From JBBQYA01 sp038209155 (GTDB lineage Bacteria; Bacteroidota; Bacteroidia; Sphingobacteriales; Sphingobacteriaceae): 52,080 nt of DNA. The number at the start of each line of letters is the position of its first letter. The first letter of the stretch is position 1. The notes under the pieces were generated by a model. The model saw only the letters and a program-made list of their open reading frames with translations, ran no database searches and was not told the DNA's origin. Of the stretch, positions 34,478 through 43,571 are shown in pieces. The stretch spans positions 1-52,080 of the forward strand of contig JBBQYA010000006.1 of the NCBI GenBank assembly GCA_038209155.1, given 5' to 3'. The translations under genes and the position numbers were made by a program.

Positions 34478-35830
34478 ATGATCCTATCTCGATCCCATTT
34501 CAAACTAAATCCTTTACTGATCCTGTCTTTTTTGATTATTCTGAACCAGTCTTTTGCATCAGATAAAAAAATTACCCTTTTAGAAATAAAAGGAGATATA
34601 GAACCGGGCACTTGGAGAATTACTAAAAAAGCAATTCAAGCCGCCGAAACATCAAAATCAGATATCCTTTTCATTCAGATGAATACCTACGGAGGTTTGT
34701 TAAATATTGCAGATTCCATCAGAACGGCTTTATTAGAGACCAACATAAAATCAATTGTTTATATAGATAATAATGCAGCATCTGCTGGGGCATTGATTTC
34801 TATAGCCTGCAATAAAATTTATATGCGGAAAGGTGCAAGTATTGGAGCAGCAAGCGTTGTAAACCAATCTGGAGAAATTTTGCCAGAAAAATATCAATCT
34901 TACATGCGTGCTTTGATGCGAACTACAGCAGAACGCAGAGGAAGAAATCCTTTAATCGCCGAGGGTTTTGTAGATCCAGATTTGGTGATAGATAGCATAA
35001 AACCAAAAGGTAAAGTACTTACTTTCACCACTCAAGAAGCGATAGATAATAAATATTGTGACGGGGCGGCAGAATCTATTGCAGAGGTTTTGAAGGCGGA
35101 AGGGATTTCCAATTATGAAATAATAAAAATTGAACCCACTTTCGTAGATAAAGTAATAGCATTTCTGATAAACCCTGCCGTAAGTGGAATTTTGATCTTG
35201 TTAATTTTAGGAGGCATTTACTTTGAAATACAAGCCCCAGGAATTGGATTCGCTCTTTTAGTAAGTGCAATAGCCACCATCCTATATTTTGCTCCGCTTT
35301 ATTTAGAAGGTCTTGCTGCCAATTGGGAAATCATTTTATTTTTTATTGGTCTAGCTTTAATAATTGTCGAGCTATTTGTAATTCCCGGATTTGGTATCTT
35401 TGGCATTTCAGGAATCATATTGATGGTTTGTGGTCTGGCATTTAGTATGGTGATGAACAATTTTTTTAATTTCTCTATTTCTGGTTCAGGAAAACTTATG
35501 AATTCATTCTCTATTGTATTAGCAGCCTTAATTTTGGCAATCATTGTTTCTGTTATTTTTGGTAAAAATCTGATGAAAAGTTCTGTTTTTAGAAAAATAG
35601 TTTTGGAAGACGAACAGAAATCTGATCAAGGATATTCGGTAGCGGTTTCTCCAGATTCTATTACTGGAAGAATAGGCGTTGCCATTACCGATTTGAGACC
35701 AGCCGGAAAAATAGAATTGGATGGAATACGATATGAAGCCGTTTCGGATGATGGCTATATTTCCAAAGGAGAAAACGTATTTATTACCAAACAAGAAAAC
35801 GTAAGTGTTTTTGTAAAAAAAGCAATTTAA
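34478..35830 (+). CDS. NfeD-family membrane-bound ClpP-class serine protease
   Basis: Membrane protease of the NfeD/1510-N type, linked in other organisms to stomatin-like proteins and membrane quality control. After a signal segment (about 10-27), the ClpP-like domain carries NAASAGALISIAC, with the probable nucleophilic Ser, and the KGASIGAASVV stretch. Four to five transmembrane helices occupy about 220-370, and the C-terminus (SITGRIGVAITDLRPAGKIELDG) is the NfeD OB-fold. No stomatin gene is adjacent. I chose the ATG at 34478 because it gives a normal leader. Confidence 0.86.
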   Translation: MILSRSHFKLNPLLILSFLIILNQSFASDKKITLLEIKGDIEPGTWRITKKAIQAAETSKSDILFIQMNTYGGLLNIADSIRTALLETNIKSIVYIDNNAASAGALISIACNKIYMRKGASIGAASVVNQSGEILPEKYQSYMRALMRTTAERRGRNPLIAEGFVDPDLVIDSIKPKGKVLTFTTQEAIDNKYCDGAAESIAEVLKAEGISNYEIIKIEPTFVDKVIAFLINPAVSGILILLILGGIYFEIQAPGIGFALLVSAIATILYFAPLYLEGLAANWEIILFFIGLALIIVELFVIPGFGIFGISGIILMVCGLAFSMVMNNFFNFSISGSGKLMNSFSIVLAALILAIIVSVIFGKNLMKSSVFRKIVLEDEQKSDQGYSVAVSPDSITGRIGVAITDLRPAGKIELDGIRYEAVSDDGYISKGENVFITKQENVSVFVKKAI

Positions 35831-35892
35831 CGCTGTTTCTACAAACAAAATTAGTCTTACATTTATTTATAATTAGAATTTTAACTACCTAT

Positions 35893-37236
35893 ATGCAAAT
35901 AATTCAGTTTTATGATAATTTTCTCGCTCATGCTTCTTATGCTATTTTGAGTGAAAAAGAAATAGCACTTATAGACCCAGCAAGAAATCCTCAACCTTAT
36001 TTTGATTTTGCCAGAAAACATCATGCAAAAATAATAGCGGTAATAGAAACCCATCCTCATGCAGATTTTATTAGTTCGCACCTAGAAATTGCCACTATTA
36101 CTGGAGCCAAAATATATGCTAGCAAATTAATTAATCCGAGCTATAAATATGTTCCATTTGATGATGGAGAGATTTTAACTATAGGGAAGATTACTTTTAC
36201 TTCTTTAAATACTCCTGGCCATTCTCCTGATAGTATTTCCGTTTTGTTAAAAGATGAAAACAATGCGATCCATGCAGTTTTCACTGGTGACACGCTTTTT
36301 TTAGGAGATGTTGGTCGTCCGGATTTAAGAGAAAATGTAGGAGATATTCAACAAAAAAGAGAAGAATTGGCTAAGGCAATGTATCATTCATTAAGAAATA
36401 AATTGATGATTTTGCCGCCAGAAACAATTGTATATCCTGCTCATGGTGCAGGCTCTCTTTGCGGCAAAAATCTGAGCAAAGATTTAATTGGAACAATAGG
36501 ACAGGAGTTAGCTTCGAATTATGCTTTACAAAAAATGAGCGAATCAGAATTTGTTGATTTGCTTTTGCAAGACCAACCTTTTGTACCTAAATATTTTACC
36601 CATGCAGTGGAATTAAATAAAAAAGGAGCAAAATCTTTTTCAGAATCTATAAATAGCATTTTTAAAATTAAAAGTTCAGAAAGAAATCTGGATACAATTG
36701 TAATTGATTCTAGACCATCAATACTATTTAAACAAGGTCATATTGCTGGTTCAATTAATAATCAAGAAGGTACAAAATTTGAAACATGGCTAGGTAGCAT
36801 TTTAGCACCTGGTGAAAGTTTTTATTTAGTCGCAAAAGACGATCTCACAGCCAAAGAATTAATTAAAAGAATTGCAAGTATTGGATACGAAGATCGATTA
36901 GAAGCTTATATGACAGAAGTAGGAGAGAATCTAAAAACAAGTTTAAAAGTAGATGTTGCAGATTTTGAGATGAATACTTCAAATTATACAATTATAGATA
37001 TTCGAAATGCTGGTGAAGTAAAATCTGGCAAAATTTTCGATGAAGCTATTGCAATTCCATTATACGAATTGCGAGAAAGATTAACTGAAATACCGCTTGA
37101 TAAGCCTATTATGGTTCATTGTGCTGGAGGTTATAGATCTGCAGCAGGAAGTAGCATCATAGAAGCGGGGCTTAATTTGCCTGTTTTTGATCTCGGTGAG
37201 GCAATTCATTCTTTTAATGGTAAACAAGTTGTTTAA
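35893..37236 (+). CDS. MBL-fold persulfide dioxygenase-like protein with two rhodanese domains
   Basis: Likely oxidises glutathione or other low-molecular persulfides to sulfite in sulfide detoxification. Residues 1-235 form an ETHE1-like metallo-hydrolase fold with THPHADF (HxHxD kept, the final His of HxHxDH replaced by Phe, which fits the single-iron site of persulfide dioxygenases), the TPGHSPDS and FTGDTLF motifs, and PAHGAG. Two rhodanese-like domains follow: about 255-350 lacks a catalytic Cys, and about 355-445 has the CAGGYRSA active loop. Dps follows after 21 bases. Confidence 0.83.
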   Translation: MQIIQFYDNFLAHASYAILSEKEIALIDPARNPQPYFDFARKHHAKIIAVIETHPHADFISSHLEIATITGAKIYASKLINPSYKYVPFDDGEILTIGKITFTSLNTPGHSPDSISVLLKDENNAIHAVFTGDTLFLGDVGRPDLRENVGDIQQKREELAKAMYHSLRNKLMILPPETIVYPAHGAGSLCGKNLSKDLIGTIGQELASNYALQKMSESEFVDLLLQDQPFVPKYFTHAVELNKKGAKSFSESINSIFKIKSSERNLDTIVIDSRPSILFKQGHIAGSINNQEGTKFETWLGSILAPGESFYLVAKDDLTAKELIKRIASIGYEDRLEAYMTEVGENLKTSLKVDVADFEMNTSNYTIIDIRNAGEVKSGKIFDEAIAIPLYELRERLTEIPLDKPIMVHCAGGYRSAAGSSIIEAGLNLPVFDLGEAIHSFNGKQVV

Positions 37237-37257
37237 TTAAAATTAAAACATAAAAAA

Positions 37258-37728
37258 ATGAATGAGATAGGACTAGAAGAAAAAAAAGTAAAAAAACTAG
37301 CAACTAGTTTAAACGAATTATTAGCTAATTATCACATTCATTACCAACGATGTAGAGGTTTTCATTGGAATATAAAAGGAACTAATTTTTTCGAATTACA
37401 TGCCCGGTTTGAGCTTTATTATACAGATGCTATCAATCGAATTGATTTAATAGCTGAGAGGATTTTAACTCTTGGACAACCTCCAGTTAGTAACTTTTCG
37501 GATTATTTAAAAACTTCTCAATTGAAAGAGATGGAATACGAAATTAAGGATATGGAAATGGTTACTGCTTTAATTGGAGATTTTCAAACGTTGATAGATT
37601 TGGAAAGAGGAATTATAAATGGCGGCGATGATATGCATGATGATGCAACAGTAGATATGATGACAGAATTTATAGCTTTTCAAGAAAAAATAATTTGGAT
37701 GCTAAAATCTTTCCTTTCTAAACGATAA
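37258..37728 (+). CDS. Dps-family ferritin-like protein
   Basis: A 156-residue four-helix protein that oxidises and stores iron and can protect DNA under stress. It has the Dps pattern NYHIHYQRCRGFHWNIKG (residues about 22-39, ferroxidase His) followed by the inter-subunit ferroxidase residues in LYYTDAINRIDLIAERI. The N-terminal tail is short and Lys-rich. Its position just after the persulfide dioxygenase fusion suggests a shared oxidative or sulfur-stress response (inference). Confidence 0.9.
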   Translation: MNEIGLEEKKVKKLATSLNELLANYHIHYQRCRGFHWNIKGTNFFELHARFELYYTDAINRIDLIAERILTLGQPPVSNFSDYLKTSQLKEMEYEIKDMEMVTALIGDFQTLIDLERGIINGGDDMHDDATVDMMTEFIAFQEKIIWMLKSFLSKR

Positions 37729-37748
37729 AATTTAGATCAATAAAATAG

Positions 37749-37783
37749 AAAAAGCTTTATTATTTACTTAATGGAGCTTTTTT
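37749..37783 (+). terminator. Probable terminator between dps and the convergent rhodanese gene
   Basis: AAAAAGCT (37749-37756) pairs with AGCTTTTT (37775-37782) around an 18-base loop, with T runs on both strands, so it could serve both convergent genes. The stem is short and mostly A-T. Confidence 0.5.
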
Positions 37784-38288
37784 ATTGATAGCTTTTATTT
37801 CCTTTATTTAGCCATTTGCCCCAGTCGGAATCGTATGGATGTATTTTGTCAGTGACTGTATTATTTTTATCTAAAATAGGTTTAGATTCATTAACCCATT
37901 CAAAAATTCCTCCATATAAATTTTGAACATCTGTAAATCCCTTTGCGATTATTTTTTCTGCAATTTTTTCGCTCCTATAACCTACCGAACAATAAACTAT
38001 AATAGGGGTGTTCTTTGGTAATTTCACTAGCATACTTAAATCGGAAGGAGAATATCCTACCCAAATAGCATTTTTAATTTTACTTACTTCAAATTCTTTT
38101 TTACTTCGAGCATCTAATAATAAATACTTGAGTTTAGATTCAGTAAATTCTTTTACACTAATTTCTTTTACACTATGATCTAATAATTCCTTTAGCATAG
38201 TATTGAACTTGCCATCAATTACTTGTGCTGATAATAACATAGGAAATAAAAGAAATGAACATAAAATAAGTTTAAATATAAATTTCAT
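37782..38288 (-). CDS. Exported rhodanese-like protein
   Basis: A 168-residue single-domain rhodanese with a clear signal peptide (residues 1-21, ending in LLSAQ). It has LLLDARSKKEFEVSKI and the complete active-site loop YCSVGYRSEKIAEKI with catalytic Cys. Periplasmic location is expected, so it may process sulfane sulfur outside the cytoplasm; the true substrate is unknown. It follows the FadL-like gene by 23 bases on the same strand and faces dps. Confidence 0.86.
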   Translation of the reverse strand: MKFIFKLILCSFLLFPMLLSAQVIDGKFNTMLKELLDHSVKEISVKEFTESKLKYLLLDARSKKEFEVSKIKNAIWVGYSPSDLSMLVKLPKNTPIIVYCSVGYRSEKIAEKIIAKGFTDVQNLYGGIFEWVNESKPILDKNNTVTDKIHPYDSDWGKWLNKGNKSYQ

Positions 38289-38311
38289 ATAAATCGAAAA
38301 TTATTAATTTA

Positions 38312-39772
38312 TTAAAATCGAGTCCCTATTGTCACCATAAAACTGCTACGTTTATTTACAGTATTTGCAACAGGTTCTTTTCCATTTTCTAAAGAATAAG
38401 GACTGGAAAAACTATTTACACTAGAATTTATAAGAGCAGCGTCTATGTAAAAGTTTTCATTTGCATATCCAAGACCACCAGTTATACTTTTTAATTCTCT
38501 ATTTCTGCCGATGTTGTTTGTAAATGGGTCTCCATAAATGGCATAGCCTCCTCTTATGGTCATCGGCGAAAGTTTTAATTCTCCACCAAATCTCAAATTA
38601 CTTGCATTAGTAAAACTATTTGAAATTAAAGCATTTTCAAATGACTCTTGAGCATCATTCCTAGATCTGTATTTTCCGGAACCATAATCTACACCTTCAT
38701 AATCTGCAGTGATGAAACCATATTTTTGAAAAAATAAAGCCAATCCAAAACTATATCTAAATGGAATAACTAAATTATATTCCGATGCACTTGAATATTC
38801 TCCAGATTCTGTCCCCGGAGTATTGAAAGAAGTTAAAATAAAAGATTGGAAGGCATCATTAACTTGATAAAAAGTTGGAGTCTGGATAGTTCCGCCAAAT
38901 CTGATCATGTCTACAGGACGATAGATAAAACCAATTTTGGCATTTATTCCACTTCCGTCAATATCCGTAGTTTCCTGATAAATAAAGCTTTTAGAATCCC
39001 TTATAGTATCAACATATCCAGATTCTGTATAGTCTATTTGGGTTCTTGAGTTAATACTCGAAAAATTAATACTTCCTCCCAAATAGAGTTTGTTTCTTAA
39101 ATTACTACCTAAGGCTAAAGAGAAATCAGATTGAGAACCTCTTGTTTTTTGAATATTTGTTTGAAGTTTATTTCCATTTATTAAAGAGAAATAGGTTCCG
39201 TCTGTAAACTGATCTACTAAGAATGCATTATATGCAGTTTCTGCATAACTTACTGGTTGTGTAGAGTCTATACCAAAAAAGTTAAGTTCAGAAGCAAAAA
39301 AATCACCTAATGAGTTTGAATTATTATTTCCAGAATAAGATATTGTATTATGAAAATTATTAGTTCTATTTAAAGAAAGACCAAATGCAATACTTGACCA
39401 TCCATCAGGTCTTTCTGATCCATCGGATCCAGACAAACTTCTTCCCAAAACCAATCCTAGATTGCTGATATTAAAATTTTCTTTGGAATTGCTAGATTTA
39501 AAACCTAAAAAACCCGTATTTGTGGTAGCAAAACTTAATTGTGGACTAACGGAAATATCAGATTTTCTGTAAAATCCTAAACCTGCTGGATTTCCAGAAA
39601 TAGAACTAATATCGCCTCCTAATGCAGTTTGTGCACCTCCGATTGCTTGAATTCTGGCTGTTCCGCCAAAGGTAGTAGATGAAAATCTTACTACATCATT
39701 CGCATATTGTGCATTCGCACTATTAAAAATGGTAGTAGCGAGACTCACCACAAATAGCATTCTTTTAATCAT
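38312..39772 (-). CDS. OmpP1/FadL-family outer-membrane transporter
   Basis: A 486-residue outer-membrane barrel that moves hydrophobic compounds across the outer membrane. The signal peptide (residues 1-21, ending in NSANA) is followed by the typical N-terminal plug region ARIQAIGGAQTALGGDISSISGNPAGLGFY. The rest is alternating strands rich in aromatic and polar residues, ending in VTIGTRF with a C-terminal Phe. The ligand is unknown. It lies 21 bases after a repeat-rich lipoprotein gene and 23 before an exported rhodanese. Confidence 0.85.
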   Translation of the reverse strand: MIKRMLFVVSLATTIFNSANAQYANDVVRFSSTTFGGTARIQAIGGAQTALGGDISSISGNPAGLGFYRKSDISVSPQLSFATTNTGFLGFKSSNSKENFNISNLGLVLGRSLSGSDGSERPDGWSSIAFGLSLNRTNNFHNTISYSGNNNSNSLGDFFASELNFFGIDSTQPVSYAETAYNAFLVDQFTDGTYFSLINGNKLQTNIQKTRGSQSDFSLALGSNLRNKLYLGGSINFSSINSRTQIDYTESGYVDTIRDSKSFIYQETTDIDGSGINAKIGFIYRPVDMIRFGGTIQTPTFYQVNDAFQSFILTSFNTPGTESGEYSSASEYNLVIPFRYSFGLALFFQKYGFITADYEGVDYGSGKYRSRNDAQESFENALISNSFTNASNLRFGGELKLSPMTIRGGYAIYGDPFTNNIGRNRELKSITGGLGYANENFYIDAALINSSVNSFSSPYSLENGKEPVANTVNKRSSFMVTIGTRF

Positions 39773-39793
39773 TAAATTATTGGATTTTTTTAA

Positions 39794-41260
39794 TTATCTA
39801 CCTCTTCTATTTCCGCCTCCTGATCCAGAATTTCCTCCTCCAGAATTTGGAGATGGTCTATCAAACGATCTTGAATTTTCAAACGAATTTGATCTCGATG
39901 GCTGAATTTGATTAGATCTTTCCATATTTTGCCTTTGATCACGAACGGTTCCATTATTATTATCTCTACTTGATGGTCGCACTGTTGCATTCGGATTTGC
40001 TTCATTTGATTTTCCAGAAGATCTTCTTTGTGGATAAGTAGAATTTGATCTACTAGATGGTCTATTCGTTGGTTCTCTATTAATCATTGGTCTTGTACCT
40101 TCATTCATATTCTGACGAGTAGGTTGTCTATCAATTGTTGGTCTAGTACCTTCATTCATATTCGGACGAATAGGTTCTCTATCAATTGTTGGTCTAGTTC
40201 CTTCATTTGTCGGCTGCCTTATAATCGGATCGCGATTTATTATTGTAGGTTTAGAACCATTCTCAAGAATCCTGCTAGGTCTATTAGGGCTATTTGGGTT
40301 AGTAACAGCTGGTCTGCCAGAATTTATAACGGGTGTTCTTTCTAAACTTCTTTCTACCGCAGGTCTTGAAACAGATGGTCTACCTGCAATATTTCCTACT
40401 GGCGCCGTTACTGCCGCAATTCTTCTTCCATTTACGCCATTGTTAGAAGATCTATTTGGTCTTGGCGAATTATTAACGCCTCTATTATAAAATCCACCTC
40501 CATTATTATTTCCAAAGAAGCCATTATTAAATCCATCATTGTAGCCGTTCCAATAACCATTATTATATCCATTGTTCCATCCATTTCCACCCCAGCCATT
40601 GTTCCATCTATTTCCACCCCAGCCGAAACCGTTATTACATCCGAAATTATTACCCCAACCAAAGCCATTATTTCTACCCCAGCCCATACCGCCTCCCCAG
40701 CCATAAGGATTATTTCCAAAAAATGGGTCATAAAATCCTCCTCCCCATCCATTTGAATATCCTATAGAAATATTAAATCCAGGATTGAAAAATGGGTCAT
40801 AAAAACCAGTGTAAAATGGGTCATTGTATCCAAAACTATATCCAGGGCTGTAAAATCTTCTTAATCTTGCAGAATAATTATCGTCATAAAAATCATTACT
40901 TCCATTGTAGTTATTCGTTACATAAGTATTTCCATCCTTTGAACTGGTAGTCTGATCTGCTAGTTCATAATTTTCTGAATTTTGATAATTTTCGGAATTT
41001 CTTATGCTCTCAGATGTATTTTGTGGAACTTCTTGACTAACTTTTTCAGATTGATTAGTTGAATAATCATCCACTCTTCCTGAATTGAAATTTGTATTTG
41101 CATTATTTTTTACATTAGTTGGAGCATAATTTCTGTCTGCTTTTGCATCTTTTAAAGAATAATACATATCATCCGAATTTCCTTGGGATGTTTGTCTGGA
41201 GGTACTACAAGCACTTAAACCTAGAGTGATTGCAAGAATTAAATAGCTTATCGTTTTCAT
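39794..41260 (-). CDS. Repeat-rich lipoprotein (Gly/Asn/aromatic-rich), unknown function
   Basis: A 488-residue predicted lipoprotein with lipobox LSACS (Cys about 18). I do not recognise a family. Residues about 130-255 are low complexity, dominated by Gly, Asn, Trp, Tyr and Phe (FYDPFF, GWGGG and NGYNNGY motifs). Residues about 255-420 are Arg/Pro/Asn-rich and include three copies of a 17-residue repeat beginning NEGTRPTIDR. The C-terminus is Ser/Gly/Asn/Arg-rich and ends GGGNRRGR. Such composition suggests a disordered surface or matrix protein. It heads a minus-strand trio with the FadL-like porin and rhodanese. Confidence 0.75.
   Translation of the reverse strand: MKTISYLILAITLGLSACSTSRQTSQGNSDDMYYSLKDAKADRNYAPTNVKNNANTNFNSGRVDDYSTNQSEKVSQEVPQNTSESIRNSENYQNSENYELADQTTSSKDGNTYVTNNYNGSNDFYDDNYSARLRRFYSPGYSFGYNDPFYTGFYDPFFNPGFNISIGYSNGWGGGFYDPFFGNNPYGWGGGMGWGRNNGFGWGNNFGCNNGFGWGGNRWNNGWGGNGWNNGYNNGYWNGYNDGFNNGFFGNNNGGGFYNRGVNNSPRPNRSSNNGVNGRRIAAVTAPVGNIAGRPSVSRPAVERSLERTPVINSGRPAVTNPNSPNRPSRILENGSKPTIINRDPIIRQPTNEGTRPTIDREPIRPNMNEGTRPTIDRQPTRQNMNEGTRPMINREPTNRPSSRSNSTYPQRRSSGKSNEANPNATVRPSSRDNNNGTVRDQRQNMERSNQIQPSRSNSFENSRSFDRPSPNSGGGNSGSGGGNRRGR
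40071..40206 (-). repeat. 51-base tandem coding repeat (17-residue units)
   Basis: Nearly three units with a 51-base period inside the lipoprotein gene. The encoded units begin NEGTRPTIDRE, NEGTRPTIDRQ and NEGTRPMINRE. Two units are almost identical at the DNA level; the third has several changes. Confidence 0.8.
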
Positions 41261-41271
41261 ATTTTGGAGTT

Positions 41272-41323
41272 TAACTTTGCTTATGACTATATAAATTCAA
41301 AAACGTTTAAAATTATAACTTTG
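41272..41323 (+). promoter_or_regulatory. Two identical candidate -7 elements upstream of proS
   Basis: TAACTTTG occurs at 41272-41279 and again at 41316-41323, both matching TAnnTTTG, 44 bases apart. The nearer one would give a leader of about 52 bases. No convincing -33 box accompanies either. Confidence 0.35.
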
Positions 41324-41381
41324 TTGTTAATATTTTATTTGAATTTACACAATAATACAAAACTTATTCCAACAAAAAATT

Positions 41382-42854
41382 ATGTCAAAAGGGCTTACAA
41401 AAAGAGAAGATAATTATTCACAATGGTACAATGAATTGGTAACAAAAGCAGATTTGGCAGAACATTCAGACGTGAAAGGATGCATGGTGATTAAGCCTTA
41501 TGGTTATAGTATTTGGGAAAAAATACAAGCAGAACTTGACAAAAAATTCAAAGAAACAGGGCATCAAAACGCATATTTTCCTTTATTTATTCCAAAATCA
41601 TTTTTTACAAAAGAAGCTTCGCATGTAGATGGTTTTGCAAAAGAATGTGCAGTAGTAACACATTATAGACTTAAAACTGCCGAAAATGGTGAAATAGTAG
41701 TAGACGAAACTGCAAAATTGGAAGAAGAATTAATCGTAAGACCTACTTCCGAAACTATTATTTGGAATACATATCGAGGTTGGATACAATCCTACAGAGA
41801 TTTGCCACTTTTAATCAATCAATGGGCAAATGTGGTTCGTTGGGAAATGCGAACAAGACTTTTTTTACGAACCACAGAATTTCTTTGGCAAGAAGGACAT
41901 ACCGCTCATGCAACTGCGCAAGAAGCTGTGGATGAGACTATTCAAATGTTAAATGTTTATGCAAATTTTGCTGAAGATTGGATGGCAATGCCAATCATTA
42001 AAGGTGTGAAAACTCCAAACGAGAGATTTGCTGGCGCTTTAGATACTTATTGCATAGAGGCACTTATGCAAGATGGAAAAGCTTTGCAAGCTGGTACTTC
42101 TCATTTTTTAGGTCAAAATTTTGCTAAAGCTTTTGATGTAAAATTTACCAACAAAGAAGGAAAATTAGATCATGTATGGGCTACTTCTTGGGGTGTTTCT
42201 ACCAGATTAATGGGGGCTTTGGTTATGGCACATTCTGACGATGAAGGATTAGTTTTACCACCAAAATTAGCTCCTATTCAAGTAGTTATAATTCCAATTT
42301 ATAAATCTGACGAAGAGTTTGCTGCGATTACAGAAAAAGTTCTTGAAATCAAAAAATTACTAGAGAAGAAATTCATCAGTGTCAAATATGATAATCGAGA
42401 TACTCAGCGTCCTGGTTATAAATTTGCCGAATATGAACTAAAAGGTGTGCCTGTTAGGATTGCGATTGGAGCGAGAGATTTACAAAATAATTCTGTAGAA
42501 GTTGCGAGAAGAGATACAAAGGAAAAAATGATTTTAAACCTTACTGACATAGATGCAAAAATTGAAAATTTATTAGAAAATATTCAGACTAATATTTATC
42601 AAAAAGCCTTGCAATACAGAGAAGAGCATATTTCTGTTGCAAACAGTATGGAAGAATTTATAGAATTATTGGATAAAAAAGGAGGTTTTGTTTTTGCACA
42701 TTGGGATGGAACTACGGAAACAGAGCTGAAAATTAAAGACAAAACGAAAGCAACTATCAGATGTATTCCAATGAATAATAAAATGGAAAATGGCGTTTGT
42801 ATTCTAACAGGAAATACCTCTACTCAACGTGTTTTATTTGCTCGGGCTTACTAA
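41382..42854 (+). CDS. proS: Prolyl-tRNA synthetase, eukaryote/archaea-type
   Basis: Charges tRNA-Pro with proline. The 490 residues start MSKGLTKREDNYSQWYNELV and lack the large editing insertion of the bacterial form. Class II motifs are seen: motif 2 in RWEMRTRLFLRTTEFLWQEGHTAH and motif 3-like GALVMAHSDDEGLVLPP. The C-terminal anticodon domain (APIQVVIIPIY and GVPVRIAIGARDL) is followed by the extra C-terminal zinc-like domain typical of this type, ending in ARAY. A gene of unknown function follows after 27 bases. Confidence 0.94.
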   Translation: MSKGLTKREDNYSQWYNELVTKADLAEHSDVKGCMVIKPYGYSIWEKIQAELDKKFKETGHQNAYFPLFIPKSFFTKEASHVDGFAKECAVVTHYRLKTAENGEIVVDETAKLEEELIVRPTSETIIWNTYRGWIQSYRDLPLLINQWANVVRWEMRTRLFLRTTEFLWQEGHTAHATAQEAVDETIQMLNVYANFAEDWMAMPIIKGVKTPNERFAGALDTYCIEALMQDGKALQAGTSHFLGQNFAKAFDVKFTNKEGKLDHVWATSWGVSTRLMGALVMAHSDDEGLVLPPKLAPIQVVIIPIYKSDEEFAAITEKVLEIKKLLEKKFISVKYDNRDTQRPGYKFAEYELKGVPVRIAIGARDLQNNSVEVARRDTKEKMILNLTDIDAKIENLLENIQTNIYQKALQYREEHISVANSMEEFIELLDKKGGFVFAHWDGTTETELKIKDKTKATIRCIPMNNKMENGVCILTGNTSTQRVLFARAY

Positions 42855-42881
42855 TTAATTTCATTTCTAATAAACAATTTT

Positions 42882-43571
42882 ATGGCTGAAAATAAAAATA
42901 CCAACTATAATTTAATTGTAGATCTTTTAAAAGAGCGATCTTGTCTTAAACAATACATTCACAGAAATACATCTGATGTGTTTGCAATGATGAAAATTGA
43001 AATAGCCAAGATCGCAGCGGAGTTAAAATCTGACATGGCTAAAATTGATCCCTATGTTCAGATTAATTTTGTAGATAAAGGAGAATTTGAAGCTGAATTG
43101 CATTTCTCAGGCGATGTTTTAATTTTCTCTTGGCATACCAATGTATTTAATTTTCCTGCTGATCATGATTTGCAAAAATTAAAATATGTAAAAGAAGATC
43201 CTGATAGAAGCTATTGCGGACTATTACAAGTTCACAATTTTTTGTACGATTCATTAAAATATAATAGGTCTTTGGATTTAGGATATCTATTAGCAAGAAT
43301 TTTTATTAATAAAGAAAATCATTTTTTTCTAGATGGATCCGAAAAACTTGGCTATCCATTAGCAAAATTTGATAAGCAGATAGTTGATTCAGAAATATTT
43401 AGAACAACAGTTTTAAATTTAATCTCTTATACTTTGCGCTTTGATCTTTTGACTCCTCCATTTGATGCAGTAAGGGAATTACCACTAGCTGAGAAACTAG
43501 CGAATACGATTAATTCAGCAATTTCAACTCATAAAGTGGGGTTTAAATTTAAAAATGAGTTGAAGTTGTAA
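42882..43571 (+). CDS. Conserved-looking protein of unknown function, downstream of proS
   Basis: A 229-residue soluble protein I do not assign to a family. There is no signal peptide or membrane helix. The N-terminal 60 residues look helical (LIVDLLKERSCLKQYI and MKIEIAKIAAELKSDM), followed by a beta-rich stretch (INFVDKGEFEAELHFSGDVLIFSWHTNVF), then helices ending in LAEKLANTINSAIS. Codon use and composition match its neighbours. It lies 27 bases after proS and may be cotranscribed. Confidence 0.72.
   Translation: MAENKNTNYNLIVDLLKERSCLKQYIHRNTSDVFAMMKIEIAKIAAELKSDMAKIDPYVQINFVDKGEFEAELHFSGDVLIFSWHTNVFNFPADHDLQKLKYVKEDPDRSYCGLLQVHNFLYDSLKYNRSLDLGYLLARIFINKENHFFLDGSEKLGYPLAKFDKQIVDSEIFRTTVLNLISYTLRFDLLTPPFDAVRELPLAEKLANTINSAISTHKVGFKFKNELKL

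Noticed and set aside
40432..40752. Alternative-frame open reading frame over the Gly/Asn-rich part of the lipoprotein gene
   Set aside because: It is a shadow caused by the low-complexity GGN/AAY codon run; its own translation is repetitive Met/Gly/Asp sequence with no signal or motif.
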